Assembly (NCBI RefSeq): GCF_022835695.1
Contig: NZ_BQUV01000007.1
Location: forward strand, 372,001-436,000
Reading direction: 5' to 3'
DNA from: Bradyrhizobium sp. Ce-3
GTDB taxonomy: Bacteria > Pseudomonadota > Alphaproteobacteria > Rhizobiales > Xanthobacteraceae
Length of the DNA: 64,000 nucleotides
Below the pieces are notes generated by a model. The model had not been told where the DNA came from and did no database searches. It saw nothing but the letters and a program-made list of their open reading frames with translations. The position numbers and the translations under genes are program-made. Positions 63,885 through 64,000 of this stretch are shown here, one piece after another. Numbering within the stretch: position 1 is the stretch's first letter; every line of letters starts with the position of its first letter.

Positions 63885-64000
63885 AAACGCCAGCCCGAAT
63901 GCAGCGCCACGATGCCGCCGGAGAGACTCTGCCACTTCACGCGCGCGAAGCCGGCGGCGCCGATCATGTCGGCGAACGCGCTTGGCCGCGGGAATTTGCG
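63881..64000 (-). CDS. ubiE: Ubiquinone/menaquinone methyltransferase UbiE, 3' end only
   Basis: The last 39 codons are inside the window and read [20 protein letters not shown] followed by [19 protein letters not shown], the characteristic C-terminus of UbiE ([11 protein letters not shown]), the C-methyltransferase of ubiquinone synthesis. The rest is beyond the right edge. It overlaps ubiB by four bases. Confidence 0.92.
   Translation of the reverse strand, partial: RKFPRPSAFADMIGAAGFARVKWQSLSGGIVALHSGWRL

Overview
The window reads as a chromosomal segment of a high-GC alphaproteobacterium of the Bradyrhizobium type (Bradyrhizobium, Rhodopseudomonas and relatives). The evidence is the gene order, protein sequences close to that group (AroA, AccD, CoaBC, DivL, the Hsp20/DUF1150 pair), a ROSE-like leader in front of a small heat-shock gene, and several dispersed palindromic repeats of the kind common in Rhizobiales. 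Almost all of it is ordinary, densely packed chromosome. I see no prophage, integrase, complete insertion sequence or CRISPR array.

Layout. 1-6.3 kb: thioesterase-like gene (cut by the left edge), queG and a glutathione S-transferase on the minus strand; uppP; an NDUFA9-like dehydrogenase; tRNA-Leu(CAG); an MFS exporter. 6.8-9.6 kb: a large secreted autotransporter. 9.8-16.6 kb: short RNase D, then the envelope/nitrogen block lptC-lptA-lptB-rpoN-hpf-ptsN. 16.8-21.5 kb: a TetR repressor diverging from an SDR / saccharopine-dehydrogenase-like / acyl-CoA ligase cluster, with a doubled palindromic operator between them. 21.5-23.7 kb: cytochrome P460, a small DUF protein, and the hsp20-DUF1150 heat-shock operon with a sigma-32 promoter and thermometer-like leader. 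23.7-28 kb: ugpBAEC glycerol-3-phosphate importer with a Pho-box-like site. 28-31.6 kb: CoA transferase, ohr/ohrR peroxide defence, a GIY-YIG nuclease gene beside tRNA-Ala(GGC), and a TIGR02300 protein.

31.7-45 kb is a mostly plus-strand housekeeping stretch: aroA-cmk, an unlisted 57-residue secreted protein (minus strand), rpsA, sppA, ihfB, lapA-like, trpF-trpB-trpA, accD-folC, a metallophosphoesterase, and trxA (minus). 45-54.7 kb: addB-addA (double-strand-break repair), then LysR / BASS transporter / DUF2891. 54.7-64 kb, all minus strand: murU, PilZ protein, tsaE-amgK fusion, divL, dut, coaBC, ubiB and the 3' end of ubiE. The ubiE-ubiB-coaBC-dut order is usually close to dnaA in this group, so the right edge is probably near the chromosomal origin (inference).

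How genes work together: Lpt proteins export LPS and UppP recycles the undecaprenyl carrier; MurU and AmgK salvage peptidoglycan MurNAc; AroA and TrpFBA serve aromatic amino-acid synthesis; AccD, FolC and CoaBC supply malonyl-CoA, folate and CoA; Ohr/OhrR and Hsp20 answer peroxide and heat; DivL would feed the CckA-ChpT-CtrA cell-cycle phosphorelay.

The points most worth a second look are: (1) CoaBC carries an N-terminal FitA-like ribbon-helix-helix DNA-binding domain, and a perfect palindrome lies on the putative promoter just upstream of its gene, suggesting an autorepressed CoA-synthesis enzyme; (2) the hsp20 leader; (3) the DivL Tyr-for-His substitution; (4) the GIY-YIG gene joined to a three-armed repeat at a tRNA 3' end; (5) AccD without its zinc-finger cysteines; and (6) the 57-residue secreted protein.
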